Assembly: GCA_022565355.1 (NCBI GenBank)
Contig: JAIUMU010000007.1
Location: forward strand, 1 to 64,000
Length of the DNA stretch: 64,000 nucleotides
Reading direction: 5' to 3'
DNA from: Idiomarina sp.
GTDB lineage: Bacteria; Pseudomonadota; Gammaproteobacteria; Enterobacterales; Alteromonadaceae
Shown one piece after another: positions 1-9,322 of this stretch (position 1 is its first letter; every line of letters begins with the position of its first letter). Both the position numbers and the translations under genes were made by a program. The notes beneath the pieces are model-generated. The model was not told the origin of the DNA and made no database searches. It worked only from the letters and a program-made list of their open reading frames with translations.

Positions 1-94
1 CAACCTGATGCACCAAAGCTTCATTGTATTCACGTCCAAAGGTAGCTTCGGAAACTTCAAGAGCGCCTTTCGCGTCTTTTAATGCTAATTCCAT
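1..94 (-). CDS. rplD: 50S ribosomal protein L4, N-terminal fragment
   Basis: Only the first 31 codons lie in the window; the gene runs off the left edge. The reading [16 protein letters not shown], followed by a segment with [13 protein letters not shown], matches the N-terminus of bacterial L4, a 23S rRNA-binding protein near the exit tunnel. It follows rplC by 18 bases in the usual S10 operon order (rpsJ, rplC, rplD). In enterobacteria L4 also represses this operon through the rpsJ leader. A leader of suitable shape is present here, but the control itself is inferred. Confidence 0.95.
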   Translation of the reverse strand, partial: MELALKDAKGALEVSEATFGREYNEALVHQV

Positions 95-112
95 CACTAA
101 TCTCCTCAGACG

Positions 113-751
113 TTACGCTTTGACCGCAGGCTTAACGATTACGTTGCCACCGGAAGCTCCAGGGACAGCACCTTTAACCAAGATCAAGTTGCGCTCAGCG
201 TCAACACGGACAACCTCAAGGGACTGAACAGTAATCTGTTTGTTACCCATTTGGCCGGCCATCTTCTTACCTTTAAATACTTTACCAGGTGACTGGTTCT
301 GACCGATTGAACCTGGAGCACGATGCGACAACGAGTTACCATGCGTCGCGTCTTGCATGCTGAAATTCCAGCGTTTAACGGTACCAGCGAAACCTTTACC
401 TTTAGACGTACCCGTTACATCAACGAGTTTAGTGTCTGCGAAAATATCCACAGTCAGCTCAGATCCAACCTCGAAGTCCGCACCTTCATTTTCATTCAAG
501 CGGAACTCCCACAAACCACGGCCTGCTTCTACGCCAGCTTTGGCGAAGTGTCCAGCTTCAGGTTTGGTTACACGGTTAGTTTTCTTGCTGCCAGTAGTCA
601 CTTGAAGCGCTTGGTAACCATCAGTTTCCAAAGTTTTCACTTGGGTAATGCGGTTTGCCAGCACTTCGATCACAGTCACTGGAACTGATGCGCCATCTTC
701 TTGAAAGATGCGAGTCATTCCTACTTTCCGACCGACTAGACCAATAGCCAT
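113..751 (-). CDS. rplC: 50S ribosomal protein L3
   Basis: This 212-residue protein matches L3 along its whole length. L3 is an early assembly protein of the large subunit, near the peptidyl transferase centre. The long loop reaching that centre is seen at about residues 125-165, with [18 protein letters not shown] and then [17 protein letters not shown]. Gln153 aligns with the glutamine that PrmB methylates in E. coli L3 (Gln150 there). A GAGG-like ribosome site precedes the ATG. The gene is second in the S10 operon, 36 bases after rpsJ, with no terminator between them. Confidence 0.98.
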   Translation of the reverse strand: MAIGLVGRKVGMTRIFQEDGASVPVTVIEVLANRITQVKTLETDGYQALQVTTGSKKTNRVTKPEAGHFAKAGVEAGRGLWEFRLNENEGADFEVGSELTVDIFADTKLVDVTGTSKGKGFAGTVKRWNFSMQDATHGNSLSHRAPGSIGQNQSPGKVFKGKKMAGQMGNKQITVQSLEVVRVDAERNLILVKGAVPGASGGNVIVKPAVKA

Positions 752-787
752 TGTTAAAACCTCTTATCTTAGAATCTTGTTTCTCAC

Positions 788-1349
<562 letters not shown>

Positions 1350-1355
1350 GGCGAG

Positions 1356-1383
1356 ATTATACGGATATACAGGCAATAGTCAA
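1356..1383 (-). promoter_or_regulatory. sigma-70 promoter of the S10 operon
   Basis: On the minus strand, TTGACT (1383-1378) is followed after 16 bases by a perfect TATAAT (1361-1356). This is one of the two clearest promoters in the window. Transcription should start near 1349, giving a leader of about 250 bases before rpsJ. Confidence 0.85.
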
Positions 1384-1495
1384 CTAGAAGTGCAATAAAG
1401 GTAAGGGGTTACTTAACCGGGCGGAACGTTACCGCTCTTAACTTTACTGGGATAACCGCGCAAGATTCTAATAGGAGTAGATACAACGTCCATAA

Positions 1496-1533
1496 AAGAA
1501 AAACGCCGCCTATATTATTAGTTATAGGCGGCG
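1496..1533 (-). terminator. intrinsic terminator after the M19 dipeptidase gene
   Basis: On the minus strand, an 11-base-pair stem (CGCCGCCTATA / TATAGGCGGCG, 1533-1504) with a short AT-rich loop is followed by TTTTTCTTTT. It lies just after the dipeptidase stop and before the S10 promoter, so it separates the two units. Confidence 0.9.
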
Positions 1534-1546
1534 AAATTAAGCTCTA

Positions 1547-2755
1547 TTACTGGTTTGCTGCTGCGTAAGCCTCAACTGCTCGCCAAGCGCGAACTGTATT
1601 TGCGAACAAGATCTTATCAATATCCTCTTCGGAATATCCTCTATCCAATAACCCTTGAATCAGGTTTGGAAAAGTACGCACATCTTTTAAGCCAACCGGC
1701 AGCGTATCGCCAACACCATCGTAATCTGAACCAATACCTACGTGATTGATACCTACTAGCTCAACAATATGATCAATATGGTCGAGTACATCTTCTAAAG
1801 TAGCAAATGGATATGGGTTTTCTTCGCGCATACGTGCCACGGCAGCTTGAGCTTCCTCTGTACCTTCACCAAGCCGCTGGTTGATTTCGCGAGTTAACCG
1901 CTGAATCCGCGCCCGATGCTGATTGGCCTGCTGGGTAACAAATGTAGAGCCGAAGGTCACTTGAATAACCCCATCGTTTTCGGCCAACGCTTTAATCATG
2001 TCGTCATTCATATTGCGCTGCCATCCAGGTGTAAAACGGCGGGCTGAAGAATGAGTGGCGATTACCGGCACTTTGGTAATTTCCAATACATCGTAAAACG
2101 CTTTATCCGAGATATGCGACACATCAACCATCATACCAATGCGATTCATTTCTACCACAAGCTCTTTCCCGAACGGGCTTAAACCACCCCAGGTGCCACG
2201 AATATCATAGGAGGAATCGGAAATGTGATTGTCTTCTGAATGGGCCAGCGTAATGTAACGAACTCCTCGATCGAAAAAGTGCTGCAGTTTTTCGAAACTA
2301 CCTTCGATAGGAGCGCCGTTCTCCATGCCCATCGCTAAGGACATCAAGCCCGCTTCTTTATGGGCAAATAAATCATCAACGGAGTGTGGAATCGCGAATT
2401 TTTCCGGCGCACGATACACTAACGATTCCATAAAATCGATTAAATGATTAGCTAACGTGTAAGCACCATTGTCTTCATAGCTTGAAGGAATATAAATCGC
2501 CATGAAAGGTGCGTTTAAGCCCCCTGCTACAGCACGTTCATAATCAAAATCTCCACGCTGAGTGGCCTTACTAACATCTTCCCAATCATTGATTAAGCGA
2601 TATGGAACATCAATATGGGTATCGATGATCATCGATTCTTGGGCGATACGAATTGCCCGCTCACTCGCCGTAATGTCGGTAGCATGAGCTGAAACTGAAA
2701 AGCCAAAGATTGCCAGCGTTAATGCGGCAATCGAGGCGCGGGTTACATTTCTCAT
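1547..2755 (-). CDS. exported membrane dipeptidase (peptidase family M19)
   Basis: This is a zinc-dependent dipeptidase of the renal dipeptidase family, which splits dipeptides and often accepts D-residues. Family metal-ligand motifs are visible in order: DTHIDVPY near residue 44, MGMENGAPIEG, DVSHISDKAF, ATHSSARRF and GIGSDYDG. The chosen ATG at 2755 begins MRNVTRASIAALTLAIFGF and ends a signal peptide at SAHA, so the product is probably periplasmic. An AGGA site lies 5 bases upstream. The open frame extends 34 codons further, but that part has no signal-peptide sense. The gene is single, ending in a strong terminator. A role in peptide scavenging or cell-wall peptide turnover is inferred. 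Confidence 0.9.
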   Translation of the reverse strand: MRNVTRASIAALTLAIFGFSVSAHATDITASERAIRIAQESMIIDTHIDVPYRLINDWEDVSKATQRGDFDYERAVAGGLNAPFMAIYIPSSYEDNGAYTLANHLIDFMESLVYRAPEKFAIPHSVDDLFAHKEAGLMSLAMGMENGAPIEGSFEKLQHFFDRGVRYITLAHSEDNHISDSSYDIRGTWGGLSPFGKELVVEMNRIGMMVDVSHISDKAFYDVLEITKVPVIATHSSARRFTPGWQRNMNDDMIKALAENDGVIQVTFGSTFVTQQANQHRARIQRLTREINQRLGEGTEEAQAAVARMREENPYPFATLEDVLDHIDHIVELVGINHVGIGSDYDGVGDTLPVGLKDVRTFPNLIQGLLDRGYSEEDIDKILFANTVRAWRAVEAYAAANQ

Positions 2756-2902
2756 AATTCCTAATCCGTTTTTAATTGTTGTGTGAACATGAACTCGACA
2801 ATAGCAAAGAAGCCTTTGGGGCGCGAACTTGTTGCCGAGAAGTGCTGCTGTACCCATGCGTAACTCTGCAGAAAGAATTATCGTTATTATTAGTTTTCGA
2901 AC

Positions 2903-3322
2903 TTACCAGCTTCCCACGTTCTCCATGGACACCCATGGTTCGCTAGGCTCTAGCGCATCACCTTGCTGTAGTAACTCGATGGAAATCCCATCGGGAGAGC
3001 GCACAAACGCCATATGCCCATCACGAGGAGGCCGGTTAATTGTAATACCCATTGCTTGTAAGTGCGTACATACTTGATAAATATCATGCACTCGAAATGC
3101 TAAATGGCCAAAATTACGCCCGCCGGTGTAATTTTCTGGATCCCAGTTATAGGTAAGTTCCAGCTCTGCATCTGGGCTTTCTGGAGCGGCCAGGAAGATT
3201 AACGTAAAACGTCCTTTCGGCACCTCTTTACGGCGCACCTCTTGTAAGCCCAGCCCATCGCAATAAAAGCGTAATGAGGCATCTAAATCGCTAATTCGCA
3301 CCATCGTATGTAAGTATTTCAT
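2903..3322 (-). CDS. gloA: lactoylglutathione lyase (glyoxalase I, VOC family)
   Basis: Glyoxalase I converts the hemithioacetal of methylglyoxal and glutathione to S-lactoylglutathione in the cytosol. The 139 residues form two beta-alpha-beta-beta-beta units. The likely metal ligands can be placed by alignment to E. coli GloA: His5 (KYLHTM), Glu55 (ELELTYNW), His73 (FGHLAF) and Glu116 (DGISIELL). The ELTYNW and FGHLAF motifs are typical of GloA rather than of the wider VOC family. A GGAG ribosome site precedes the ATG. It stands between the dipeptidase and dusA, same strand, with gaps of about 70-150 bases, so a shared transcript is possible but not shown. Confidence 0.85.
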   Translation of the reverse strand: MKYLHTMVRISDLDASLRFYCDGLGLQEVRRKEVPKGRFTLIFLAAPESPDAELELTYNWDPENYTGGRNFGHLAFRVHDIYQVCTHLQAMGITINRPPRDGHMAFVRSPDGISIELLQQGDALEPSEPWVSMENVGSW

Positions 3323-3389
3323 TTTCTCTCTCCTGATACGGCGTATGCGAGCCGCATTGTTACCGCTTAATATGCTTTACAGCGCAATT

Positions 3390-4376
3390 TTATAGCTGAG
3401 CTTCACGCTCTGCGGCGCGCGCATACTCTGCATCAATTATCGCTTTTGCTGTTAATAGTGGTGTAGCATCATCCGCTCTCGGGCCAAGCTCACTCAATGT
3501 TCTCCGCCACTGACGAGCTCCCGGGCAATTCTGATATAAACCAAGCATATGGCGGGCCACATGCCAAAAACGCCCACCCGCTCGAATATGCTCTTCAATA
3601 TAAGCATGCATTTGTGCCAACACTTCTTCCTTACTCGGGGCTCTATTCTGTAAACCGAGCAGCTCATCTACTTCGGCTAATAACCACGGGTTCGAATAGG
3701 CGGCTCTGCCGATCATCACTCCATCTACATATTGTAAATGATGTTGCGCTTCTTCTAGGCTATTAACGCCCCCATTTACATGAATCTCTAGTGTTGGGTA
3801 ATCACGTTTTGCCCGATATACGCGCTCGTAATCAAGTGGCGGTATCTCTCGATTCTCTTTTGGACTTAAGCCCTGCAACCACGCCTTTCTTGCATGCAAA
3901 ATAACACGTGGGCACCCTGCTTCGGCAAGAGGCGTAAGTAATGCTTGTAAAAATTCGTAGCTATCTTGCTCATCAATGCCAAGCCGGGTTTTTACTGTTA
4001 CCGGAACATCTGGCGCAGCATCCTGCATGGCTTTAACGCATTCAGTAACTAACATCGGTTCGGCCATTAAACAGGCTCCAAAACTACCGTTTTGCACACG
4101 ATCAGATGGGCAGCCAACATTCAAATTGATTTCATCGTAACCTCGTTCGGCGGCGAGCTTTGCGCATTTAGCCAGCGCCTCAGGGTCACTACCACCGAGC
4201 TGCAACGCAACGGGGTGCTCTGCTTCATTAAAGGCCAGGAAATCCTGTTTACCGAATAAAATGGCACCCGTAGTTATCATTTCGGTGTATAACAACGCAT
4301 GTTGGGATATTTGCCGATGGAAAAAGCGACAGTGACGGTCGGTCCAATCCAGCATAGGGGCTACAGAAATCATCAA
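3390..4376 (-). CDS. dusA: tRNA-dihydrouridine synthase A
   Basis: DusA is an FMN enzyme that reduces uridine to dihydrouridine in the D-loop of tRNA (positions 20 and 20a in E. coli). The protein starts [20 protein letters not shown], the typical DusA opening with its FMN-binding [19 protein letters not shown] carries the catalytic cysteine at about residue 89. KTRLGID and HVNGGVN, further on, contact FMN and substrate. At 328 residues it has full length. It is divergent from zur across 140 bases. The double Met start leaves one codon of uncertainty. Confidence 0.96.
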   Translation of the reverse strand: MMISVAPMLDWTDRHCRFFHRQISQHALLYTEMITTGAILFGKQDFLAFNEAEHPVALQLGGSDPEALAKCAKLAAERGYDEINLNVGCPSDRVQNGSFGACLMAEPMLVTECVKAMQDAAPDVPVTVKTRLGIDEQDSYEFLQALLTPLAEAGCPRVILHARKAWLQGLSPKENREIPPLDYERVYRAKRDYPTLEIHVNGGVNSLEEAQHHLQYVDGVMIGRAAYSNPWLLAEVDELLGLQNRAPSKEEVLAQMHAYIEEHIRAGGRFWHVARHMLGLYQNCPGARQWRRTLSELGPRADDATPLLTAKAIIDAEYARAAEREAQL

Positions 4377-4516
4377 CTACTCCTAAAAAATCATCCCTCT
4401 ATTCTACGTGAAATCATTGGCTAGCAACAGTAATGCGAAGGTAGTGCTTTTTTGTTGTGCCAAGAAAACGTATGCTATGTATATAAAGAACACTATCACT
4501 TAGGGTTGCAGAGAAT

Positions 4517-4996
4517 ATGAAGCAACAAAGTACGCAAAAACAAAGTACCCAAAAACAAAAAACTGAGCAGCTCCTGCTTAGTGCAGAAGTATTGTGCCAG
4601 CGCAGAGGCGTAAGGTTAACGCCTACTCGCCGTGAAGTATTTTCGATTTTAACAGAGCAAGACGGTGCTGTTGGTGCCTATGATTTACTCGAGATGCTGA
4701 AAACAGAAGTGCCCAATGCCAAGCCACCAACGATTTATCGTGCGTTGGAGTTTCTGCAAAATCAGGGCTTTGTACACAAAGTATCGTCGTCAAATAGCTA
4801 TGTTTTGTGCTCACACTTTGAAAAGCAGCATCCAGTGCAAATGCTAATTTGTGGGCACTGCGGTAATGTGCAGGAAATTCATTCCAGCGGTATTCATAAA
4901 GAATTTTTAGCGCAGGCAGAGAAAGAAGGATTCACGGTGCAGCAGCAAACTGTTGAAGCGGTGGGGATTTGCGCCAATTGCCAGCAAGCAGATTGA
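4517..4996 (+). CDS. zur: zinc uptake regulator, Fur family
   Basis: This 159-residue Fur-family repressor is best assigned to Zur, which shuts off zinc import genes when zinc is bound. The winged helix covers about residues 20-95, with the recognition-helix motif PTIYRALEFLQNQGFVH at 71-87. Two CxxC pairs, Cys112/Cys115 and Cys152/Cys155, form the structural zinc site. Cys98 (YVLCSHFE) fits the regulatory site. PTIYRALEFL and CGHCG favour Zur over Fur and PerR. The N-terminus has an unusual Gln/Lys/Thr-rich tail coded by a tandem repeat. It is divergent from dusA; I found no clear Zur box in the gap. Confidence 0.88.
   Translation: MKQQSTQKQSTQKQKTEQLLLSAEVLCQRRGVRLTPTRREVFSILTEQDGAVGAYDLLEMLKTEVPNAKPPTIYRALEFLQNQGFVHKVSSSNSYVLCSHFEKQHPVQMLICGHCGNVQEIHSSGIHKEFLAQAEKEGFTVQQQTVEAVGICANCQQAD
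4526..4555 (+). repeat. 15-base tandem duplication inside the zur 5' end
   Basis: Two adjacent 15-base units, CAAAGTACGCAAAAA and CAAAGTACCCAAAAA, differ at one base, and a partial third follows. The unit is five codons, so the duplication stays in frame and gives the repeated peptide QSTQK near the start of Zur. It looks like replication slippage in a tail ahead of the folded domain. Confidence 0.9.
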
Positions 4997-5010
4997 ATAA
5001 TACTTGCTGG
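4981..5010. other. inverted repeat at the zur-alr convergent junction
   Basis: CCAGCAAG (4981-4988) pairs with CTTGCTGG (5003-5010) across a 14-base loop that includes the zur stop codon. No T-run follows on either strand, so it is only a weak terminator candidate. No better terminator was seen in this gap. Confidence 0.4.
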
Positions 5011-5090
5011 TAGTTGCATGGTTAATTTGCTGCTCGGCATAAACATACTCTGTAATCGCTAAGCTTAGCTACCGTATTATTCGCCACCCA

Positions 5091-6197
5091 TTATTCTACA
5101 TAATCCAATTGTACGCGGCGCGCCACGTTACACAGTAACTCATAGGGAATGGTTCCTACCGCCTTCGCAACAGTTTCTACCGGTAAATCTTTACCCCATA
5201 GTTGCGCTGTGTCGCCAAGCTCAACCTCAAGGTTAGCCCCAAGATCAACCGTTAGCATATCCATAGCTACTCTTCCCACTAATGGGTAACAGCGGCCATT
5301 GATGTACACTGGAGTGCCTTCTGGTGCATGACGCGGATAACCATCACCATAACCTATTGCTACAATACCAATATTCGTATCTGTTTTTGGTTGCCAAGCG
5401 GCGCCATACCCTACGGTTTCCCCTGCCGCCACTTTGCGCACCGATATAATACTGGCTTGTAAGGTCATTACCGCTTTTAGCCCATGCTGTTCGCCACACT
5501 CATTCGCAAATGGGCTAATACCATACAAGGATAACCCCGGGCGCACCCAATCAAACTGAGGAGCTATGTTACTGAGCAGTGCTGCGCTATTTGATAATGA
5601 AGTAACCACCTCACCATGCGCTGCGCTCAAATCGCTGTGCAACTGCGCGAACATCGTTATTTGGCTAGTGTTTTTAGAATGATTTGGCTCATCCGCACAA
5701 GCAAAGTGGCTCATTAATATTGGTTTGCCCTGCACTTGTGGCAACTCATATAAACGCTGATAGCAAGCACTTGCATCGTTAGGCTCCACGCCAAGCCGGT
5801 GCATACCAGTATCAACCTTCAGCCATACTTTTATACGATCGGTTAAGTTAGCAACCTCAGCTAATTGCTGGAGCTGCAGGGTACTGTGCACCACAGGCTC
5901 GATATTACTCGCGGCAAGAACTGGGATTTGGTCAGCCGAAAAGAACCCCTCGAGTAACACAATTGGCTTAGTTACGCCGGCATTACGTAACTGCAATGCT
6001 TCATCTAATCTGGCAACACCAATCGCATCGATATCAGTTAGTGCCTGCGCAATACGCGTAAGGCCATGGCCATAAGCATTCGCTTTCAAAATTGCGAGCA
6101 CCCGATTGTTACCTGCAAAGCCTCGAATTGCGCGCAGGTTATGGGCTAATGCAGGTAAATCAATACTTGCCCATGCCGGGCGCATCACTTTGTTCAT
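5091..6197 (-). CDS. alr: alanine racemase
   Basis: This PLP enzyme interconverts L- and D-alanine, supplying D-alanine for peptidoglycan. The 368 residues form a PLP barrel and a C-terminal beta domain. Lys38 in AILKANAYGHG is the PLP-binding lysine, and Tyr264 in ETVGYGAAW is the second catalytic base. RPGLSLYG and VAMDMLTVDL are also family motifs. It is the last gene of the rpsF-to-alr cluster, 60 bases after dnaB; the dnaB-alr pairing is common in Gammaproteobacteria. A second in-frame ATG four codons inside (MRPAW) is an alternative start. Confidence 0.97.
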   Translation of the reverse strand: MNKVMRPAWASIDLPALAHNLRAIRGFAGNNRVLAILKANAYGHGLTRIAQALTDIDAIGVARLDEALQLRNAGVTKPIVLLEGFFSADQIPVLAASNIEPVVHSTLQLQQLAEVANLTDRIKVWLKVDTGMHRLGVEPNDASACYQRLYELPQVQGKPILMSHFACADEPNHSKNTSQITMFAQLHSDLSAAHGEVVTSLSNSAALLSNIAPQFDWVRPGLSLYGISPFANECGEQHGLKAVMTLQASIISVRKVAAGETVGYGAAWQPKTDTNIGIVAIGYGDGYPRHAPEGTPVYINGRCYPLVGRVAMDMLTVDLGANLEVELGDTAQLWGKDLPVETVAKAVGTIPYELLCNVARRVQLDYVE

Positions 6198-6257
6198 TCG
6201 TGGGTACTACTCCAGAGGCGGTTGCACAATCCTCTATCGCCGAACACGGCAATAACC

Positions 6258-7655
6258 TTAATAATCTTCGTCATAGCTCTCGCCAGTGTAATTATCAAAG
6301 CGCGAATACTGGCCGTGGAACATCAGCTTTAATCTGCCAATTGGGCCATTCCGCTGCTTACCGATAATAATTTCGCTTAAGCCTTTATCGTCTGAATCCG
6401 GATGATAAACCTCATCGCGATAGATAAACATAATCAAATCGGCATCTTGCTCAATAGATCCAGATTCGCGTAAATCTGAGTTTACCGGCCGTTTATCAGA
6501 ACGTTGCTCCAATGAACGATTCAACTGAGAAAGTGCTACAACTGGGCACTTCAACTCTTTCGCTAACGCTTTCAATGAGCGCGAGATCTCGGCTATCTCT
6601 AAGGTACGGTTTTCCGACATGCCAGGCACTGTCATCAGCTGTAAGTAATCCACCATAATCATACTTACGCCGCCATGCTCACGCGCGATTCGCCGGGCAC
6701 GTGAGCGCACCTCGGTTGGCGTAAGGCCTGAACTATCATCAACGAAGAGTTTGCCACGTTCCTTCAGCACGATCATGGTTGAACTAATCCGATCCCAATC
6801 TTGGTCGCTAAGTTGCCCCGTACGTACTTTGGTTTGATCAACTCTACTAAGTGAGGCCAACATCCGCATCATGATTTGGTCGGCTGGCATCTCCAAACTG
6901 AACACTACTACTGGCTTTTCTTCATGCATCATGGCGTGTTCAACCAAGTTCATCGCGAAAGTGGTTTTACCCATTGATGGCCGGGCGGCAACAATGATCA
7001 AATCAGAAGGCTGCAACCCAGTTGTTTTCTTATCTAGATCCGTAAAGCCGGTTGAAACACCAGTAACACCGCTATAATTTGTTTGCTTACTGAGAAATTC
7101 AATGCGATCTAAGGTTTTATCTAGGATGCTTACCAACCCTTGTGGGCCATCGCTACTGCTACTGCGTTTTTCAGCAATACCAAACACCGTAGATTCTGCA
7201 AAATCTAGTAATTCTTTGCTATCCCGACCTTGCGGATCAAAGCCGGCTTCAGCAATCTGATTCGCAACACCAATCATTTCTCGCACCAAAGCACGCTCTC
7301 GCACAATGTCTGCGTAAGCTAAAATATTGGCCGAGCTGGGCGTATTCTTTTGAATTTCTAGCAGGTAAGCTGCACCGCCAGCCCGATCTAGCTCGTTGCT
7401 TAACTCAAGCCGCTCGGAGAGGGTTACAAAATCTATTGGCTTACCTGCTTCACTTAAGTACGCCATTGCGCCAAAAATAAAGCGGTGTGAAAGCAAATAA
7501 AAATCATCCTGAATCACCCGTTCAGCCACGTTATCCCATGCTTCGTTATCCAGCATGAGGCCACCGAGTACTGATTGTTCAGCCTCAATTGAGTGGGGTG
7601 GTGTTTTTAGCGCATCGAGCTTAGCATCTGAAGATTTTTTATTTTGAGTTGCCAC
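6258..7655 (-). CDS. dnaB: replicative DNA helicase DnaB
   Basis: DnaB is the hexameric 5'-to-3' helicase that unwinds DNA at the replication fork. It has an N-terminal primase-interacting domain with PPHSIEAEQSVLGG near residue 20, then a RecA-like domain with Walker A ARPSMGKTT and Walker B MIMVDYLQLM. The start is set at a GTG (7655), giving MATQNKKSSDAK and 465 residues. The longer frame begins with a TTG inside the upstream terminator hairpin, so it cannot be the real start. It follows rplI across that terminator, so it may have its own promoter or depend on read-through. Confidence 0.96.
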   Translation of the reverse strand: MATQNKKSSDAKLDALKTPPHSIEAEQSVLGGLMLDNEAWDNVAERVIQDDFYLLSHRFIFGAMAYLSEAGKPIDFVTLSERLELSNELDRAGGAAYLLEIQKNTPSSANILAYADIVRERALVREMIGVANQIAEAGFDPQGRDSKELLDFAESTVFGIAEKRSSSSDGPQGLVSILDKTLDRIEFLSKQTNYSGVTGVSTGFTDLDKKTTGLQPSDLIIVAARPSMGKTTFAMNLVEHAMMHEEKPVVVFSLEMPADQIMMRMLASLSRVDQTKVRTGQLSDQDWDRISSTMIVLKERGKLFVDDSSGLTPTEVRSRARRIAREHGGVSMIMVDYLQLMTVPGMSENRTLEIAEISRSLKALAKELKCPVVALSQLNRSLEQRSDKRPVNSDLRESGSIEQDADLIMFIYRDEVYHPDSDDKGLSEIIIGKQRNGPIGRLKLMFHGQYSRFDNYTGESYDEDY

Positions 7656-7705
7656 GCGAATTCCATCTGCAGTTATTTCAGAACAATTGATGATACACAG
7701 ACCGC

Positions 7706-7737
7706 AAAAAAAAAGCAGCACCAAAGGTGCTGCTTTT
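7706..7737 (-). terminator. intrinsic terminator after rplI
   Basis: On the minus strand, AAAAGCAGCACC pairs with GGTGCTGCTTTT around a 3-base loop (7737-7711), and the T-run continues to 7706. It separates the ribosomal genes rpsF-rplI from dnaB-alr. Confidence 0.92.
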
Positions 7738-7759
7738 CAATTAAAGAGAGTGTAATTGC

Positions 7760-8212
7760 TTATTCGCCAGCTTCTACTTTCAAAGTAATAGCGGCTAACA
7801 CGTCTGCGTGTACTTGCAATTCAATTTCAAATTCCCCTACTTCACGGATAGTACCGTGCGGCATAAGGATTTCACTCTTCTCAACTTCTACGCCAGCTGC
7901 AGTAACTGCATCAGCGATGTCGCGAGTACCAATTGAACCGAACAACTTACCTTCATCGCCTGCTTTAGAGGTGATAACGATAGCGTCTAGTGCATTGATT
8001 TTCTCAGCACGTTCTTGAGCGGCTTTCAGGTCAGCAGCTAATTTAGCTTCTAACTCTGCACGGCGCTGTTCAAACATTTCAACATTCGCTTTGTTTGCTG
8101 GTACGGCTTTGCCTTGTGGGAACAAGTAGTTCCGAGCGAAGCCAGATTTCACGTTAACTTGGTCACCCAAGCTACCTAAATTCGCAACTTTATCTAGAAG
8201 GATAATATTCAT
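7760..8212 (-). CDS. rplI: 50S ribosomal protein L9
   Basis: The 150-residue protein has the L9 layout. An N-terminal globular domain ([19 protein letters not shown], then [11 protein letters not shown]), a long charged connecting helix at about 45-75 and a C-terminal rRNA-binding domain are all present. L9 binds near the L1 stalk and helps keep the reading frame. It lies 14 bases after rpsR and ends before a strong terminator, so it closes the rpsF-priB-rpsR-rplI operon. Confidence 0.98.
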   Translation of the reverse strand: MNIILLDKVANLGSLGDQVNVKSGFARNYLFPQGKAVPANKANVEMFEQRRAELEAKLAADLKAAQERAEKINALDAIVITSKAGDEGKLFGSIGTRDIADAVTAAGVEVEKSEILMPHGTIREVGEFEIELQVHADVLAAITLKVEAGE

Positions 8213-8226
8213 CGTTAAAGTCTCCC

Positions 8227-8463
<237 letters not shown>

Positions 8464-8466
8464 CTA

Positions 8467-8796
8467 TTAAACCTGTTTTATGTTCTGGGCGTGAAGTACT
8501 AAGCGAGGAACACCGTTAGCGTTCTCATGACGCTGAATAAATCCAGCTACTTCTATTTCACTACCCATAGTAAGTTTTGTTGACCAAGATTCGGCCCAAT
8601 CTCCGCTCACCACCACCTGAATTCGCACATAACACTGTCGTGTTAAATCTGCTTCTTGCTGCAATGAACGATGTTCAAGAGCGAGGAGTAGATGCGAAAC
8701 CCCGGCTGGGCTGCGTTTCATTCTCGGCTCTTTTACAAGAATGCCGCGAATGATGAGTTGGTTAATTGCTGAACCTTGAGCTGTAGCCGACATCAC
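8467..8796 (-). CDS. priB: primosomal replication protein N (PriB)
   Basis: PriB is a dimeric OB-fold protein that binds single-stranded DNA and joins PriA and DnaT in restarting stalled forks. The 109 residues show one OB fold, with [22 protein letters not shown] at the start and [10 protein letters not shown] in the core. The ATG overlaps the rpsF stop in an ATGA junction, so translation is probably coupled. PriB between rpsF and rpsR is the usual order in beta- and gammaproteobacteria. Confidence 0.94.
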   Translation of the reverse strand: MMSATAQGSAINQLIIRGILVKEPRMKRSPAGVSHLLLALEHRSLQQEADLTRQCYVRIQVVVSGDWAESWSTKLTMGSEIEVAGFIQRHENANGVPRLVLHAQNIKQV

Positions 8797-9188
8797 TCAG
8801 CAGATGCAGTCTCTGACTCTGACTCTGATTCTGTCTCTTCAGCTCTGCTTTCACGGCGCTCTTCACGCTCTTTTGGCTTACCAAAAGGTGAAGGCTCGTT
8901 AATCGCTTCGTCCTTACGCATAACCAGGCTGCGTAATACCGCATCGTTGTAACGGAAGTTAGTTTCTAACTCTTCAATCACTTCGCCAGTTGCTTCTACG
9001 TTCAATAGTACGTAGTGAGCTTTGTGCAGCTTGTTGATTGGGTAAGCTAGTTGGCGACGGCCCCAATCTTCTAAACGGTGAATAGTGCCACCATTAGAAG
9101 TAACAGTTTCGCTGTAACGCTCAACCATTCCTGGAACCTGTTCACTCTGGTCCGGATGAACCATAAATACGATTTCATAATGACGCAT
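8793..9188 (-). CDS. rpsF: 30S ribosomal protein S6
   Basis: The 131-residue S6 starts [20 protein letters not shown] and contains the central [18 protein letters not shown] motif. The C-terminal 30 residues form a charged tail ending in repeated Glu-Ser pairs and a final glutamate. In E. coli RimK adds glutamates to the S6 C-terminus, so an acidic end is expected, though no rimK lies here. It is the first gene of its operon and has a leader hairpin (9209-9233) that may bind S6-S18. Confidence 0.98.
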   Translation of the reverse strand: MRHYEIVFMVHPDQSEQVPGMVERYSETVTSNGGTIHRLEDWGRRQLAYPINKLHKAHYVLLNVEATGEVIEELETNFRYNDAVLRSLVMRKDEAINEPSPFGKPKEREERRESRAEETESESESETASAE

Positions 9189-9208
9189 AATTGCTCCTTA
9201 TGGATTAA

Positions 9209-9233
9209 AGCCTGAGTTCAGCTCAGCCCGGCT
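9209..9233 (-). promoter_or_regulatory. candidate S6:S18-binding leader hairpin of rpsF
   Basis: On the minus strand the rpsF 5' region reads AGCCGGGCTGAG, a loop, then CTCAGGCT. AGC pairs with GCT and CTGAG with CTCAG, leaving an unpaired CCGGG on the 5' side. A conserved CCG in a one-sided internal loop is the known hallmark of the S6:S18 mRNA structure described upstream of rpsF in many bacteria. It ends about 20 bases before the ATG. The assignment rests on shape and position only. Confidence 0.55.
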
Positions 9234-9322
9234 GACGTATAGGCAAGGAACTTGAAATTAACTTTATAACATTAACTGTAAAAGTTAGTTGGGCTGATTC
9301 AAGCCGGCGGATTGTACGTGAA

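Noticed and set aside
323-688. Open frame of 121 codons antisense to rplC
   Set aside because: Lies wholly within a certain ribosomal protein gene and has no recognisable product.
2756-2857. 34-codon N-terminal extension of the dipeptidase
   Set aside because: It would bury the signal peptide; the inner ATG has an AGGA site at the proper distance.
4377-4516. Zur box in the dusA-zur gap
   Set aside because: I looked for the known GTTATANTATAAC-type palindrome and saw only a weak AT-rich partial match.
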